Shown piece by piece: positions 7,679 through 17,577 of a stretch of 64,000 nucleotides of DNA. Both the position numbers and the translations under genes were made by a program. Under the pieces are notes generated by a model that saw only the letters and a list, made by a program, of their open reading frames with translations, made no database searches and was not told the DNA's origin. Origin of the DNA: Acinetobacter gerneri DSM 14967 = CIP 107464 = MTCC 9824 (GTDB lineage Bacteria; Pseudomonadota; Gammaproteobacteria; Pseudomonadales; Moraxellaceae); assembly GCF_000368565.1 (NCBI RefSeq), contig NZ_KB849537.1:64451-128450 (forward strand). The letters are read 5' to 3'. Position 1 is the stretch's first letter; every line of letters begins with the position of its first letter.

Positions 7679-9568
7679 ATGAGCGAAATGAATTCCCCTA
7701 CTTCGCAAGTAGCGGCTCTTATTAGCCGAGGCAAAGAACAAGGTTACTTAACCTACGCTGAGGTTAACGATCATCTCCCAGACTCAATCACAGAAAGCGA
7801 ACAGATTGAAGACATTATTCAAATGCTTCAAGACGTCGGTATTCCTGTGCACGAACGCGCACCAGAATCTGATGATGCAATGTTCGAAGGCAATAACGAA
7901 GGCGCTGATGAAGTTGCAGAAGAAGAAGCGGCTGCCGTACTTGCATCTGTTGAAAATGAACCTGGTCGTACCACTGACCCTGTCCGTATGTATATGCGTG
8001 AAATGGGTACAGTTGAACTTCTAACCCGTGAAGGTGAGATCAGCATTGCAAAACGTATCGAAGAAGGTATTCGTGACGTTTTGAACTCTATTGCTTATTG
8101 GCCAAATGCGGTTGAAGTTGTTTTACAAGAATACAAAGATTATGAAAATGGCGAACGCCGTTTAGCTGATATTTTATCAGGGTATTTAGATCCTGAAACT
8201 GATGAAGAAATTCCAGAAGTTTTAGAAGATGAATCTGAAATCGACGATGACGAAGAAGAATCATCAAACAAACCGACTAAAGACGTTAAGTTAGACGACG
8301 ATGATGAAGAAGAAGAGTCTGAAAGTGATGACGACTCTGAAGGTGAATCTGGTCCAGATCCTGAAATTGCCAAAGTTCGTTTCACTGAGCTAGAGTCAGT
8401 TTGGAGCACTGCCAAAGACACCATCGTAAAACATGGTCGTAACTCTGCTGAAGGCAAACAAGCTTTAGAAGATTTGGCAACTGTATTTATGATGTTCAAA
8501 TTTACTCCACGTTTATTTGACATTATTTCAGAATTAATCCGCGGTACACATGAGCAAATTCGTACTTCAGAACGTGAAGTTATGCGTTATGCCGTTCGTC
8601 GTGGTCGTATGGATCGTACTCAATTCCGTACATCATTCCCAGGTCAAGAATCAAATCCAGCTTGGTTAGATGAACAAATTGCCAAAGCTCCAAATGAGCT
8701 TAAAGGCTATCTCGAAAAAGTACGTCCAGATGTTCTTGCATTCCAACAAAAGATTGCAGACATCGAAAAAGAATTGAGCCTGAATGTAAAAGAAATCAAA
8801 GAGATTTCTAAACGTATGGCAATTGGTGAAGCTAAAGCTCGCCGTGCTAAAAAAGAAATGGTTGAAGCAAACTTACGTTTGGTAATTTCGATTGCGAAAA
8901 AATATACCAACCGTGGCTTGCAATTCCTTGATCTTATTCAAGAAGGTAACATCGGCTTGATGAAAGCTGTAGACAAGTTTGAATATCGTCGTGGTTATAA
9001 ATTCTCGACTTATGCGACTTGGTGGATTCGTCAGGCGATTACGCGTTCGATTGCTGACCAAGCACGTACGATTCGTATTCCAGTACACATGATCGAAACA
9101 ATCAACAAGATCAACCGTGTATCTCGTCAACTTCTTCAAGAAATGGGTCGTGAACCTACGCCTGAAGAATTGGGTGAACGTCTGGAAATGGACGAAGTTA
9201 AAGTACGTAAAGTCCTCAAAATTGCCAAAGAGCCGATTTCTATGGAAACTCCGATTGGTGATGATGAAGATTCGCATCTTGGTGACTTCATCGAAGATGG
9301 CAACATCACCTCTCCTGTTGATGCTGCAACTTCGGAAGGTTTAAAAGAAGCAACACGTGAAGTTTTAGAAAACTTGACTGAACGTGAAGCAAAAGTACTG
9401 AAAATGCGTTTCGGTATCGACATGCCAACTGACCATACTTTGGAAGAAGTGGGTAAACAGTTCGATGTAACTCGTGAACGTATTCGTCAGATTGAAGCAA
9501 AAGCTTTACGTAAATTACGTCATCCTTCACGTTCTGAACACTTACGTTCATTCTTGGAAAATGACTAA
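7679..9568 (+). CDS. rpoD: RNA polymerase primary sigma factor sigma-70
   Basis: RpoD directs RNA polymerase to housekeeping promoters. The 629-residue protein shows region 1.1 at the N-terminus, region 1.2 ([15 protein letters not shown], with [16 protein letters not shown]) and a non-conserved spacer with an extremely acidic tract (about residues 180-225). The near-invariant regions 2-4 follow: [36 protein letters not shown], and the region 4.2 helix-turn-helix [23 protein letters not shown] 7679 follows GAGAG. A strong terminator lies ~90 bases after the stop. Confidence 0.98.
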   Translation: MSEMNSPTSQVAALISRGKEQGYLTYAEVNDHLPDSITESEQIEDIIQMLQDVGIPVHERAPESDDAMFEGNNEGADEVAEEEAAAVLASVENEPGRTTDPVRMYMREMGTVELLTREGEISIAKRIEEGIRDVLNSIAYWPNAVEVVLQEYKDYENGERRLADILSGYLDPETDEEIPEVLEDESEIDDDEEESSNKPTKDVKLDDDDEEEESESDDDSEGESGPDPEIAKVRFTELESVWSTAKDTIVKHGRNSAEGKQALEDLATVFMMFKFTPRLFDIISELIRGTHEQIRTSEREVMRYAVRRGRMDRTQFRTSFPGQESNPAWLDEQIAKAPNELKGYLEKVRPDVLAFQQKIADIEKELSLNVKEIKEISKRMAIGEAKARRAKKEMVEANLRLVISIAKKYTNRGLQFLDLIQEGNIGLMKAVDKFEYRRGYKFSTYATWWIRQAITRSIADQARTIRIPVHMIETINKINRVSRQLLQEMGREPTPEELGERLEMDEVKVRKVLKIAKEPISMETPIGDDEDSHLGDFIEDGNITSPVDAATSEGLKEATREVLENLTEREAKVLKMRFGIDMPTDHTLEEVGKQFDVTRERIRQIEAKALRKLRHPSRSEHLRSFLEND

Positions 9569-9657
9569 TTCATAAATCATAGAATGATATATTAATCACA
9601 TAACGAATCACTTGAAAACCAAGTATTCATCCCCATTAATATATCAAGACGAATGAC

Positions 9658-9687
9658 AAAACGCCTGCAAATCCATGCAGGCGTTTT
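9658..9687 (+). terminator. Rho-independent terminator of rpoD
   Basis: The stem AAAACGCCTGCA / TGCAGGCGTTTT with a 6-base loop ends in a T run, about 90 bases after the rpoD stop. Confidence 0.85.
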
Positions 9688-9707
9688 CTATAAAATTGAG
9701 GTGAAAT

Positions 9708-9995
9708 ATGTTAGACCGCACACCATCTCGCGAACTCCAAGAAGATCTTTGGGTATTTCCAATGGATTACCCAATTAAACTTATTGGTAATGCTGGAGAA
9801 GAACTACGTGGTGCTGTAGTCGAAATTTTGGTGAAACATTTTCCAGAGTTTGATGAAGCAACATTGTCCGTTCAACCTTCACGTACTGGTAAATATCATT
9901 CCATTACTGCGCAGCTTCGTTTTGAAGAACTTGAACAAGTTCATGCGCTTTATGCGGATCTTGCAGCTTGCGAACATATCCGGACTGCGCTTTAA
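9708..9995 (+). CDS. DUF493 (YbeD-like) family protein
   Basis: This 95-residue protein has a small alpha/beta ACT-like fold, with WVFPMDYPIKLIGNAG at the start and SRTGKYHSITAQLRF in the middle, both typical of YbeD. Its function is not settled; in enterobacteria ybeD sits next to lipB, which here lies 1.9 kb downstream. ATG 9708 follows GAGGTG at good spacing. Confidence 0.88.
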   Translation: MLDRTPSRELQEDLWVFPMDYPIKLIGNAGEELRGAVVEILVKHFPEFDEATLSVQPSRTGKYHSITAQLRFEELEQVHALYADLAACEHIRTAL

Positions 9996-10026
9996 TAGAC
10001 GGGTTAACAATAACCACTCTATTATC

Positions 10027-10779
10027 ATGAAAATACTAAAATTATTGACAGCATGTTCAATGAGCATGCTGTTAATCTCGACTAGCCAAGCCAAAATCCA
10101 AACCTATCAATATGCTGATGAAGTCTGTGAATTTAAAAATCAGTACGACGATCAAAAAATCAATATTAAACAAATCAAAGACTCGATTACGTTGCACCGA
10201 CTGGCATTTTCATCAAAATTGAATACTGAGGTTTTCGCCTTTACTCCTGATAAAATCCCATCACCAGATATCTTAAATAAATTAACTAACGAATATCAGC
10301 AAACTAAACAACAATATCAAAAGCTTAGCCCTGCCAGCCTCGCGCCCTATCAACAATTAAAACAAATTGTGCTCAGACAACTTGACGATGAATACAAGAT
10401 GAATGTATTGATTGCAAAATCGTATCGCAATCCTAAAGTGTTGTTAACTCAGGATTATGGAAAAACGTGCTACGCCATTGCTGAGAAAATGAATCTTACA
10501 GGGCAAGCCTTAAAAACCGCCAGTTTAAATCAACATAAAGTTTTTCTGAATCAACAAATTAAACTCGGTCAAAGTCAACAATTTGCTCAGCAAAGCCTGC
10601 AACAGCTTCAGCAAAAACTCAACCAACCGCAAGGTGAAAAGTATGCATTTTTAGATTTGCTCAAAGAGTGGAATAATTGTGCAATTGATACCCTGCCAAA
10701 CGACGAGAAAAAACTGGAAAAATTAAATATCAATAAAGATTTATTTATAAAATCCAAAGAATTGTATTGTGATAACTAA
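10027..10779 (+). CDS. Secreted protein of unknown function
   Basis: This 250-residue protein has a clear signal peptide (MKILKLLTACSMSMLLISTSQA, cut after SQA). The mature part is rich in glutamine and lysine, probably helical and periplasmic. Four cysteines (CEF, CYA, CAI and the near-terminal YCDN) could form disulfides. I recognise no domain. The frame runs upstream into the end of the DUF493 gene, but ATG 10027 with its signal peptide is the sensible start. A GC-rich hairpin follows. Confidence 0.65.
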   Translation: MKILKLLTACSMSMLLISTSQAKIQTYQYADEVCEFKNQYDDQKINIKQIKDSITLHRLAFSSKLNTEVFAFTPDKIPSPDILNKLTNEYQQTKQQYQKLSPASLAPYQQLKQIVLRQLDDEYKMNVLIAKSYRNPKVLLTQDYGKTCYAIAEKMNLTGQALKTASLNQHKVFLNQQIKLGQSQQFAQQSLQQLQQKLNQPQGEKYAFLDLLKEWNNCAIDTLPNDEKKLEKLNINKDLFIKSKELYCDN

Positions 10780-10797
10780 GTTTACAGTCCTTCGTCA

Positions 10798-10825
10798 GGC
10801 AGGAGTGCGATACTGCTCTCCTGCC
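10798..10825 (+). terminator. Hairpin after the secreted-protein gene, weak terminator
   Basis: A perfect 8-bp GC-rich stem (GGCAGGAG / CTCCTGCC) with a 12-base loop lies 19 bases after the stop codon. The T run is poor, so this may end transcription only weakly or be a plain inverted repeat. Confidence 0.45.
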
Positions 10826-10905
10826 CAATCGAAATTTTATATTTTATAGATCTTTTCAAAGTCGGATTTTAGCTTAAAAAACAAATTAAATTGAATACTT
10901 AAAAA

Positions 10906-11637
10906 CTATTTTATGCCATCTTGATATTTAACTGAGGCATGTGATCCATCACAAAATGGCTTATTTGAAGATTGACCACAACGGCAAAGTGCTTGTCTAT
11001 TGCGGATTTCATAAGATTCGCCATTTGCACTTTCCACACGCACCCCTCCTCGCACCATCAATGGACCACTACATCCGATCGCTGGGTCTTCAATCGCATA
11101 AATCCCGGCCTCTTCATCATTTTCAATCGGTTGCATCGTTTCACGATCAAAAACCAGTAAACGACCACCTGCACAAGAATGCACCATAAATTCTGTCAAT
11201 TTTTCATGTGATTCGCCATGCATCGTGACTTCTCCCCAAACTTGATTTCCATTGTCACAAAAACGTGAAAATGCACAGTAATGTTCATTGTCTGTCAAAA
11301 TCTGTTTAGGACCATCTATTTCCGTAGAACCATTCAACAAAGGCTCAAAACTTGCTGTTTCTGTCAGATGAACTTGTTGTTTTAGATGTGATCCATCACA
11401 AAATGGCGCATGTTGAGAATGTCCACATCGGCAAAGATACATTTCTTCTTTACTTTGAAACTTCTGCCCTTGTGCATAACGCCCTGAGTTTCCAGAAGCA
11501 TTTTGCTCAATGATGACTTGCGATAATTTTGGTGCCCCATATACATGATATGGACCATCTTGGGTGACTTTGATATAGATATGTTCTGGTGCTTGGGTTG
11601 TACCGACTTGGATTATATATTTTGTCTGATCAGCCAT
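10906..11637 (-). CDS. CDGSH iron-sulfur protein with two CDGSH motifs
   Basis: This 243-residue protein carries two CDGSH-type cluster sites, CRCGHSQHAPFCDGSH (69-84) and CRCGQSSNKPFCDGSH (218-233); each has the 3-Cys/1-His pattern for a [2Fe-2S] cluster. Between them lies a DUF1271-like ferredoxin segment (HYCAFSRFCDNG, HSCAGGRL). Bacterial proteins of this layout are probably electron-transfer or redox-sensing proteins of the cytoplasm, without a known partner. It is a single gene, divergent from lipB. Confidence 0.85.
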   Translation of the reverse strand: MADQTKYIIQVGTTQAPEHIYIKVTQDGPYHVYGAPKLSQVIIEQNASGNSGRYAQGQKFQSKEEMYLCRCGHSQHAPFCDGSHLKQQVHLTETASFEPLLNGSTEIDGPKQILTDNEHYCAFSRFCDNGNQVWGEVTMHGESHEKLTEFMVHSCAGGRLLVFDRETMQPIENDEEAGIYAIEDPAIGCSGPLMVRGGVRVESANGESYEIRNRQALCRCGQSSNKPFCDGSHASVKYQDGIK

Positions 11638-11895
11638 AACTCACCTTTTATTTTTTAAATTTAGTGAATATTCACCTGATCAGCATGGCACCAAATTTTA
11701 GATTCTCCCATTGTATTTTGTAAAAAATGAGTTTAATAATCATTTAACTTTTCATCTAATTAATCCTGCATTGAAATATAGATAAGGTCACGACATTTTC
11801 AAACATTTCCCTTGCTAGAATCTCCCACAGTTCAATGAAAAATCACTATAATCAACAGACCCTAAAAATCCCCCAAATGAAAGGACACATTTTAA

Positions 11896-12555
11896 GTGAA
11901 TGATGCTGTTCTAAAACCTACCCTTGAAATTCGCCAATATCTCGAATTTACCCCATATCAAGACCGTTTTCTTGAAATGAAAAGCTATACAGAACAACGG
12001 GATCTAAATAGCCCTGACCAACTTTGGCTTTTGCAGCACCCTGCTGTTTTAACCCAAGGTCAAGCAGGAAAGCCTGAGCATATTTTGATTCCCAGTGATA
12101 TTCCTGTGGTACAAAGTGATCGCGGCGGTCAAGTCACTTGGCATGGTCCCGGTCAATTGGTGATTTACTTCATGTTTGATCTCAATCGTTTGAAGTGGAA
12201 TGTACGTACATTGGTCAGTTATGCCGAAAATTTAATGATTGAATTGTTAAGAAAATATGGCATCGAAGCTTATGCAAAGCCTGATGCTCCTGGTGTATAT
12301 GTCAATGATCGTAAAATCGGTTCACTCGGTTTTAAAATCCGTAAAGGTCGCAGTTATCACGGTTTAGCTTTAAATATTGATTGTGATCTATTTGGTTTTC
12401 ACACCATTAATCCTTGTGGTTATGCTGGTTTGGAAATGGTTCGAATTTGTGATTTAGTGGAAAATTATCCTGATTTTAATCAGTTATGCCGTGATGTAAT
12501 TGAACATTTTCAAAATAGCGGTTACTTTAATGACGTTAAAGTCATTCCTGCATAA
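11896..12555 (+). CDS. lipB: Octanoyl-[acyl-carrier-protein]:protein N-octanoyltransferase
   Basis: LipB moves octanoate from acyl carrier protein to lipoyl domains, the first step of lipoate synthesis. The 219-residue protein has the [14 protein letters not shown] motif (76-89), lysine 140 in [14 protein letters not shown] and the catalytic cysteine 174 in [11 protein letters not shown], the known cysteine/lysine dyad. The start is GTG 11896, preceded by AAGGA (11881-11885). Confidence 0.95.
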   Translation: MNDAVLKPTLEIRQYLEFTPYQDRFLEMKSYTEQRDLNSPDQLWLLQHPAVLTQGQAGKPEHILIPSDIPVVQSDRGGQVTWHGPGQLVIYFMFDLNRLKWNVRTLVSYAENLMIELLRKYGIEAYAKPDAPGVYVNDRKIGSLGFKIRKGRSYHGLALNIDCDLFGFHTINPCGYAGLEMVRICDLVENYPDFNQLCRDVIEHFQNSGYFNDVKVIPA

Positions 12556-12632
12556 ATGACTTTCATTTTAGATTAAAATAAATTAGAGTAATTACTCTAA
12601 ACTACAAATACAATTTTAAAAGAGGGAAGCGT

Positions 12633-13166
12633 GTGATTTCTACAAAATCAGTCAAGCCCGCTTTTGAACAAAACTATGTCAAACTCATGATGGATGTAAT
12701 TGGCAGAGGTTTGGTCATGGCGAGTCAAGTCGATGATGAAATAAAGCAAGAAGTTGCCAAATTTCCTGTGGGATTTACTTTGTCGATGACAGTATTTCCT
12801 CATGGCCCTTGTTTTATTGCCAGAGTCAATGATTCTCACCAGCTTGAGTTGGTGAAATCAGTCGAAGACAAACCCAATTTAGTCATTAAATTTAAACACT
12901 TACATCATGCTTTCTTGGTATTTTCATTTCAAGAAAGTACAGCCCGCGCTTTCGCAAATGACCGTATGGTTGCTGATGGTGATCTGAGTTATGCCATTCG
13001 TTTAGTTCGTTGTTTAAATAAAATGGAATCTCTGATTTTACCGAAAGTCATCGCACAGCTCGCTGTGAAAGAGTACCCAACTGAATTAAACCTAAAAGAA
13101 AAACTTGCTGGAGCAGCAAATATTTATCTCAAAGTTGCTCAATCTTATTTTAAAAGGAGTGCCTAA
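12633..13166 (+). CDS. Conserved protein, possibly SCP2-like lipid-binding
   Basis: This 177-residue protein is cytoplasmic, with no signal peptide. The middle (FPVGFTLSMTVFPHGPCFIA, then PNLVIKFKHLHHAFLVFSFQES and ADGDLSYAIRLVRCL) has the strand-rich pattern and the GD step of sterol-carrier-protein-2-like domains, but the match is by eye. It ends 3 bases before the alcohol dehydrogenase start, so the two are surely co-transcribed and perhaps act together. The start is GTG 12633 after GGGAAG. Confidence 0.6.
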   Translation: MISTKSVKPAFEQNYVKLMMDVIGRGLVMASQVDDEIKQEVAKFPVGFTLSMTVFPHGPCFIARVNDSHQLELVKSVEDKPNLVIKFKHLHHAFLVFSFQESTARAFANDRMVADGDLSYAIRLVRCLNKMESLILPKVIAQLAVKEYPTELNLKEKLAGAANIYLKVAQSYFKRSA

Positions 13167-13169
13167 ATC

Positions 13170-14354
13170 ATGACTAAAGCGTATTACGAATTTTTTTGCC
13201 CAGTCAAAGTAATTGCAGGTCATGCCGCACTTGAGCATATTCCTTTTGAATTGGCAGCCCTTGGTGCTAAACGTCCAATGATCATTACGGATAAAGGTGT
13301 GCGTTCAAATGGTTTACTTACGCCAATTGAAGCTGCTTTTGAAGGTACGGATGTAGAACTGAGTCATATTTTTGATGATGTTCCACCAGATTCAAGTCTT
13401 GAAACTGTTCGTGCAGCTGCCGAAGCATATCGTAGCAACCAATGTGATGCAATCATTGCCATTGGTGGTGGTTCTGTTATTGATACGTCAAAAGCGACAA
13501 ACATCTTGGTGACTGAAGGTGGCGATGATCTTCTAAAATATTCAGGCGCTCACAACCTCCCTCGCCCACTTAAACCATTTTTTGTGATCCCAACGACCTC
13601 AGGTACGGGTTCTGAAGTCACTATGGTTGCTGTTGTTTCAGATAATCAAAAAAATGTAAAACTGGCATTTGCTTCAAGCTATCTCATGCCGCATGCTGCG
13701 ATCCTAGATCCACGTATGACGCTTACCCTACCACCGCATTTAACAGCAATGACTGGAATGGATGCGCTGACTCATGCAGTTGAAGCCTATACTTGTATGG
13801 CTGCCAACCCGATGAGTGATGCCTATGCAACAGCAGCGATTAAAAAAATTTCTGCAAACTTGTTCAATGTCATCGAAAATTTAAGTGATGCTGAGGGCCG
13901 TTTGGAACTTGCACAAGCTTCAACTATGGCTGGTGTGGCATTTTCAAATGCAATGGTTGGACTGGTGCATTCTTTAGGTCATGCTTTGGGTGCTGTAGCT
14001 CATTTACCACATGGCTTATGCATGAATTTATTCCTGCCTTATGTGCTTGAATACAATAAAGAAGTGAATGGCGATAAAATTGCTGATCTATTATTGCCGC
14101 TTGTAGGTCCAGATATTTATTCTCAAACGCCTGCCAATGAACGTGCCGATAAAACGATTGCGACGATTCTAGCTATGCGTGATCGTTTGTATTCTCTGAC
14201 AAAATTGCCACGTACTTTGAGCGAAACAGGTAAGGTCAGCAAAGCACAATTGGATGAAGTTGCTGAAAAAGCTTTGAATGATGGTTCGATTATTTATAAC
14301 CCGAAAGAAGCAACCTTAAAAGATTTGCGTGAGATCTTAGAAAAAGCTTGGTAA
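13170..14354 (+). CDS. Iron-containing (group III) alcohol dehydrogenase
   Basis: This NAD(P)-dependent enzyme of 394 residues has the nucleotide-binding GGGSVIDTSK (about residues 98-107), TSGTGSEVT (about 147), and the metal-binding MDALTHAVEAY and HSLGHALGAVAHLPHG, whose histidines and an aspartate hold Fe2+. It interconverts alcohols and aldehydes or ketones; the substrate is not evident. It is the second gene of a two-gene operon with the possible lipid-binding protein. ATG 13170 follows AAAGGAG. A terminator follows. Confidence 0.9.
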   Translation: MTKAYYEFFCPVKVIAGHAALEHIPFELAALGAKRPMIITDKGVRSNGLLTPIEAAFEGTDVELSHIFDDVPPDSSLETVRAAAEAYRSNQCDAIIAIGGGSVIDTSKATNILVTEGGDDLLKYSGAHNLPRPLKPFFVIPTTSGTGSEVTMVAVVSDNQKNVKLAFASSYLMPHAAILDPRMTLTLPPHLTAMTGMDALTHAVEAYTCMAANPMSDAYATAAIKKISANLFNVIENLSDAEGRLELAQASTMAGVAFSNAMVGLVHSLGHALGAVAHLPHGLCMNLFLPYVLEYNKEVNGDKIADLLLPLVGPDIYSQTPANERADKTIATILAMRDRLYSLTKLPRTLSETGKVSKAQLDEVAEKALNDGSIIYNPKEATLKDLREILEKAW

Positions 14355-14389
14355 TTGCTGAAAAATAAGCGAATATAGCAACAAATTTG

Positions 14390-14420
14390 AGCCTGATGTT
14401 TTAATAAGCATCAGGCTTTT
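14390..14420 (+). terminator. Rho-independent terminator of the alcohol dehydrogenase operon
   Basis: A 9-bp stem (AGCCTGATG / CATCAGGCT) with a 10-base loop and a T run lies 36 bases after the stop codon. Confidence 0.88.
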
Positions 14421-14593
14421 ATCTTGTAGAAAAAAAGCTGATTCATATTCATCAAAAAAGGTATATTTTCTGCTAAAAAAAATGAACAAAGTTACTGGCA
14501 AATAGTATCAAATTAAGCTAAATTGGCGCGCTTTGTTTTATATGTAGGGGGGATCGTTCGTCTCAAACGGTCCTTAACACACATGACTGATCC

Positions 14594-16006
14594 TTGATCA
14601 ACGATTATGAGGATACGCCGTTGACAACTGTTCCTGGGACTCAACCTGCGGCTAAACTGCAAAAAAATCTTGTGCTATGGCACATCATCATTATAGGTTT
14701 AGCATATATTCAACCTATGACTGTATTTGATACCTTTGGATTAGTATCACAAGATAGTCATGGTCATGTACCAACTTCTTATATTTTTGCGCTTGTTGCG
14801 ATTTTGCTCACATCCATTAGTTATGGGCATATGATCAAGCGCTACCCTTCAGCGGGTTCTGCCTATACCTATGCTCAAAAATCAATTCACCCTAATGTAG
14901 GTTTTATGGTGGGTTGGTCGTCATGGTTAGACTATCTTTTATCGCCTTTGGTCAATATCATTTTGGCCGATATTTATTTACGTGCGTTATTCCCAGAAGT
15001 AAACAACTGGATTTGGGTGATCGGACTCACGATCATGATGACTGTGGTCAACTTGTTTGGCGCGCGTTTTGTCGCACGTTTTAACAGTACCATCGTCTTT
15101 ATTCAAATCGGTGTTATTCTTTATTTTACTTATAAAGTTTATCTGTTGTTGACCCAAGGGATCAATGCAGATGGTTCACTTGATCAATCACAATATCAAT
15201 TGTGGAGCATTGCGCCTTTCTGGAATGAAATGACTTCAATTGGTGCATTGATTACGGGTGCGACGATTCTTTGTTTCTCATTTACAGGCTTTGATGCATT
15301 GTCATCTCTTGCAGAAGAAACCAAAGATACTGAAAAAGTACTGCCTAAAGCGATTTTCTTAACTGCATTGATTGCAGGTGTGATCTTCATCATCAGTACT
15401 TATTTCATGCAAATTTACTTCCCAAGTGATCCTGCAAATTACTTTAAAAAGATTGATGAAACTCAGCCTGAGATTTTATATGCAATTGGCGGTATTACTT
15501 TCCAAACTGTGATTTTGTATTTTGCAATCGTCACGGTTATGGCTTCAGGTATTTCAGCTCATGCAGGTGTATCTCGTTTGATGTATGTGATGGGTCGTGA
15601 TGGCGTGATCAATAAAAAGATCTTTGGTCATATCAGTCCAAAACTATATACCCCAACGTACAACATTTTGATCGTTGGTGTCGTTGCACTAAGTGCAGGT
15701 TTCCTTGATTTTGAACATATCGCAAACTTGATCAGTTTTGGTGCATTGACAGCCTTTAGTTTTGTCAATTTCTCAGTTATTTCACGTTATGCATTACGTG
15801 ATGGCCGTACCAAAACGCTTAAAGACATCATCAGTTATATCGTGATTCCAGTGCTTGGTTTTGCCAGTGTATTTATGATGTGGCTTGAAATTGATCAACT
15901 TGCACTCAAAATCGGCTTAATCTGGGCGGCAATTGGTGTCGGTTATCTTGCATATAAAACACGTGGTTTCCGTTACCCTGCTCCGCAGCATAATGAACAT
16001 GAATAA
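14594..16006 (+). CDS. APC-family amino-acid/polyamine permease
   Basis: This 470-residue protein has about twelve membrane segments. The APC pattern is seen in AGSAYTYAQKSI after the second segment and in GFDALSSLAEETKDTEKVLPKAI in the middle, a signature of amino-acid permeases. The substrate is unknown. The start is uncertain: an ATG at 14583 reads MTDP and then hits TGA, in the frame one base off. The in-frame codons are TTG at 14594 or TTG at 14621 (after TGAGG). One missing T near 14593-14595 would fuse the ATG to this frame. An inverted repeat GGATCGTT/AACGGTCC lies around 14551-14572. Confidence 0.85.
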   Translation: MINDYEDTPLTTVPGTQPAAKLQKNLVLWHIIIIGLAYIQPMTVFDTFGLVSQDSHGHVPTSYIFALVAILLTSISYGHMIKRYPSAGSAYTYAQKSIHPNVGFMVGWSSWLDYLLSPLVNIILADIYLRALFPEVNNWIWVIGLTIMMTVVNLFGARFVARFNSTIVFIQIGVILYFTYKVYLLLTQGINADGSLDQSQYQLWSIAPFWNEMTSIGALITGATILCFSFTGFDALSSLAEETKDTEKVLPKAIFLTALIAGVIFIISTYFMQIYFPSDPANYFKKIDETQPEILYAIGGITFQTVILYFAIVTVMASGISAHAGVSRLMYVMGRDGVINKKIFGHISPKLYTPTYNILIVGVVALSAGFLDFEHIANLISFGALTAFSFVNFSVISRYALRDGRTKTLKDIISYIVIPVLGFASVFMMWLEIDQLALKIGLIWAAIGVGYLAYKTRGFRYPAPQHNEHE

Positions 16007-16029
16007 AAGTCATTGAATAATTTAAAAGA

Positions 16030-16059
16030 CAAAAGGCGCTGAATGCGCCTTTTGTTTTA
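16030..16059. terminator. Terminator between the convergent permease and flavodoxin genes
   Basis: A perfect 10-bp stem (CAAAAGGCGC / GCGCCTTTTG) is followed by TTTTA on the plus strand. A-rich sequence on the left may let it act for the minus-strand gene too. Confidence 0.85.
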
Positions 16060-16077
16060 TCAGTCACTTGGCTCTGA

Positions 16078-16632
16078 TTAAGCCACAAATTTATTTGTGA
16101 TATTTTTTACACGTTGTGCATAAGCTCGAACGGTATCCAAATCACCTTGTGGAATTTCCTCCGCCGATGCGTCTGAAGGACTTTGTACCATCGCACCACC
16201 AAAACTACCCATATAATTGATATCGTTACGCGTAGCTGACTTTTTATTCGAAGGTAAAATACCTAAACTGACCCAAATACCCCCATGCTGCAGAGCAAGC
16301 GCCTGTAACTGAATCAAGGTCATTTGTTTATCACCATTGATACTGCCACTGTTGGTAAAACCTGCAAAAATTTTATCTTGCCAAGCACGAGTAAACCAAC
16401 GCTTAGACGAATCATCTGCAAATTTCTTAAACTGCCAAGGCGTAGATGCCATATAGGTTGGTGCGCCAAAAACAATCGCATCAGCTTGGTCCAATATATT
16501 CCATTCCTGCTCTGAAATATTGCCTTGTTGATCAATCGCAATTAAATCTGCCTGAATTTCATTAGCAAAATTTTCAGCAACCACTTTGGTATGCCCATAA
16601 CCTGAATAATAAACCACTGCAACTTTAGACAT
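16078..16632 (-). CDS. WrbA-like flavodoxin-family NAD(P)H:quinone oxidoreductase
   Basis: This 184-residue flavodoxin fold has the FMN phosphate loop YYSGYGHTKVVAE (8-20) and FGAPTYMASTPWQFKKF (about 54-70), shared with WrbA and related quinone reductases. They transfer two electrons to quinones and so limit radical formation. It lies 44 bases after the SDR gene on the same strand, so the two likely form one unit, possibly under the divergent HxlR regulator. Confidence 0.85.
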   Translation of the reverse strand: MSKVAVVYYSGYGHTKVVAENFANEIQADLIAIDQQGNISEQEWNILDQADAIVFGAPTYMASTPWQFKKFADDSSKRWFTRAWQDKIFAGFTNSGSINGDKQMTLIQLQALALQHGGIWVSLGILPSNKKSATRNDINYMGSFGGAMVQSPSDASAEEIPQGDLDTVRAYAQRVKNITNKFVA

Positions 16633-16676
16633 GTGAAAACCTCTTGATCTGTTTGATAAAAATAAAGAATGTAAAA

Positions 16677-17378
16677 TTAAAGGGTGATATAACTTGGAAT
16701 CTTTGCACTCAGACCTTGCTTCAATTGTTGACTTGATTCACCGACCAAGACTTCGAATGCATTCTGTTCAATGCCATCAAAAACATGTTCTGCAACTACT
16801 TTTGGGGACACTTTTTCAATGTCTAAGCTTTGGGTCAGATCAGTATCAATAAAACCAACATGCACGCCCATCACATGTACATTGTCCTCTGCAAGCCATT
16901 GACGAGTTGAATTGGTAAACGACCAAGCAGCTGCTTTAGAAATAGCGTAGCTAGCTAAAAATGTACTCGGTTGCCACGATACATCAGACAAAATATTGAC
17001 AATATAACCCTCCAAATTGTGTTTCAAAATCGGAGTAAACAATTGGGTCGTATTGATCATGCCATATAGATTGGTTTCCAAAACTTTACGTGTCGTCGCT
17101 GCCATTTCCACTTCTACAGGACTTTGATTCAGACGTGCAATGCCAGCATTGTTGATCAAAATATTCACATCACCACACTCAGCAATTGCTTTTTCAATGC
17201 TGATGGGATCAGTAACATCAACTTGCACTGCAATCATGCCTTGTTCATTAAAATTTTGCGTATTACGCATAGCTGCATAAACTTTTTTAGCGCCACGTTG
17301 GATTGCTTCTTTGGCAAGTATCAAACCCAAGCCGCGATTTGCACCTGTAATAAACACAACTGCATCTGTTATTTTCAT
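16677..17378 (-). CDS. Short-chain dehydrogenase/reductase
   Basis: This 233-residue classical SDR has the cofactor loop TGANRGLGLIL (14-24), the NNAG motif (about 75-78), a serine in NILSDVS and the catalytic YAISK. It is an NAD(P)-dependent oxidoreductase of unknown substrate. It is the first gene after the divergent region containing the operator-like repeat, with the quinone reductase next; this arrangement is common for HxlR-controlled stress genes. Confidence 0.88.
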   Translation of the reverse strand: MKITDAVVFITGANRGLGLILAKEAIQRGAKKVYAAMRNTQNFNEQGMIAVQVDVTDPISIEKAIAECGDVNILINNAGIARLNQSPVEVEMAATTRKVLETNLYGMINTTQLFTPILKHNLEGYIVNILSDVSWQPSTFLASYAISKAAAWSFTNSTRQWLAEDNVHVMGVHVGFIDTDLTQSLDIEKVSPKVVAEHVFDGIEQNAFEVLVGESSQQLKQGLSAKIPSYITL

Positions 17379-17505
17379 TGTATCTACACTCTTGTAAATT
17401 CTGATTCGCTTGATTGAATAGCTTTCAAACGCTGAAGTGATCCATTGTTATCACTCAGGTTGATCTGATGAATTTATGATATACTTTTGAAACTAGGTAT
17501 CAATT

Positions 17506-17523
17506 AGTTACTACTTGGTAACT
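17506..17523. promoter_or_regulatory. Operator-like inverted repeat between the SDR and HxlR genes
   Basis: AGTTAC and GTAACT form a perfect 6-bp inverted repeat with a 6-base spacer, 54 bases before the hxlR-type gene. The spacing and position suit a dimeric winged-helix repressor of this family; binding is inferred. Related half-sites (ACTAGGTA) lie just to the left. Confidence 0.55.
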
Positions 17524-17577
17524 GGTCATTATGATGATGATTTGGCTTCAACTTTTCGCCTAAAAGAGTAATGAATC

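Noticed and set aside
8140..8523. Minus-strand ORF within rpoD
   Set aside because: It is the shadow of the acidic tract, giving a serine-rich artefact.
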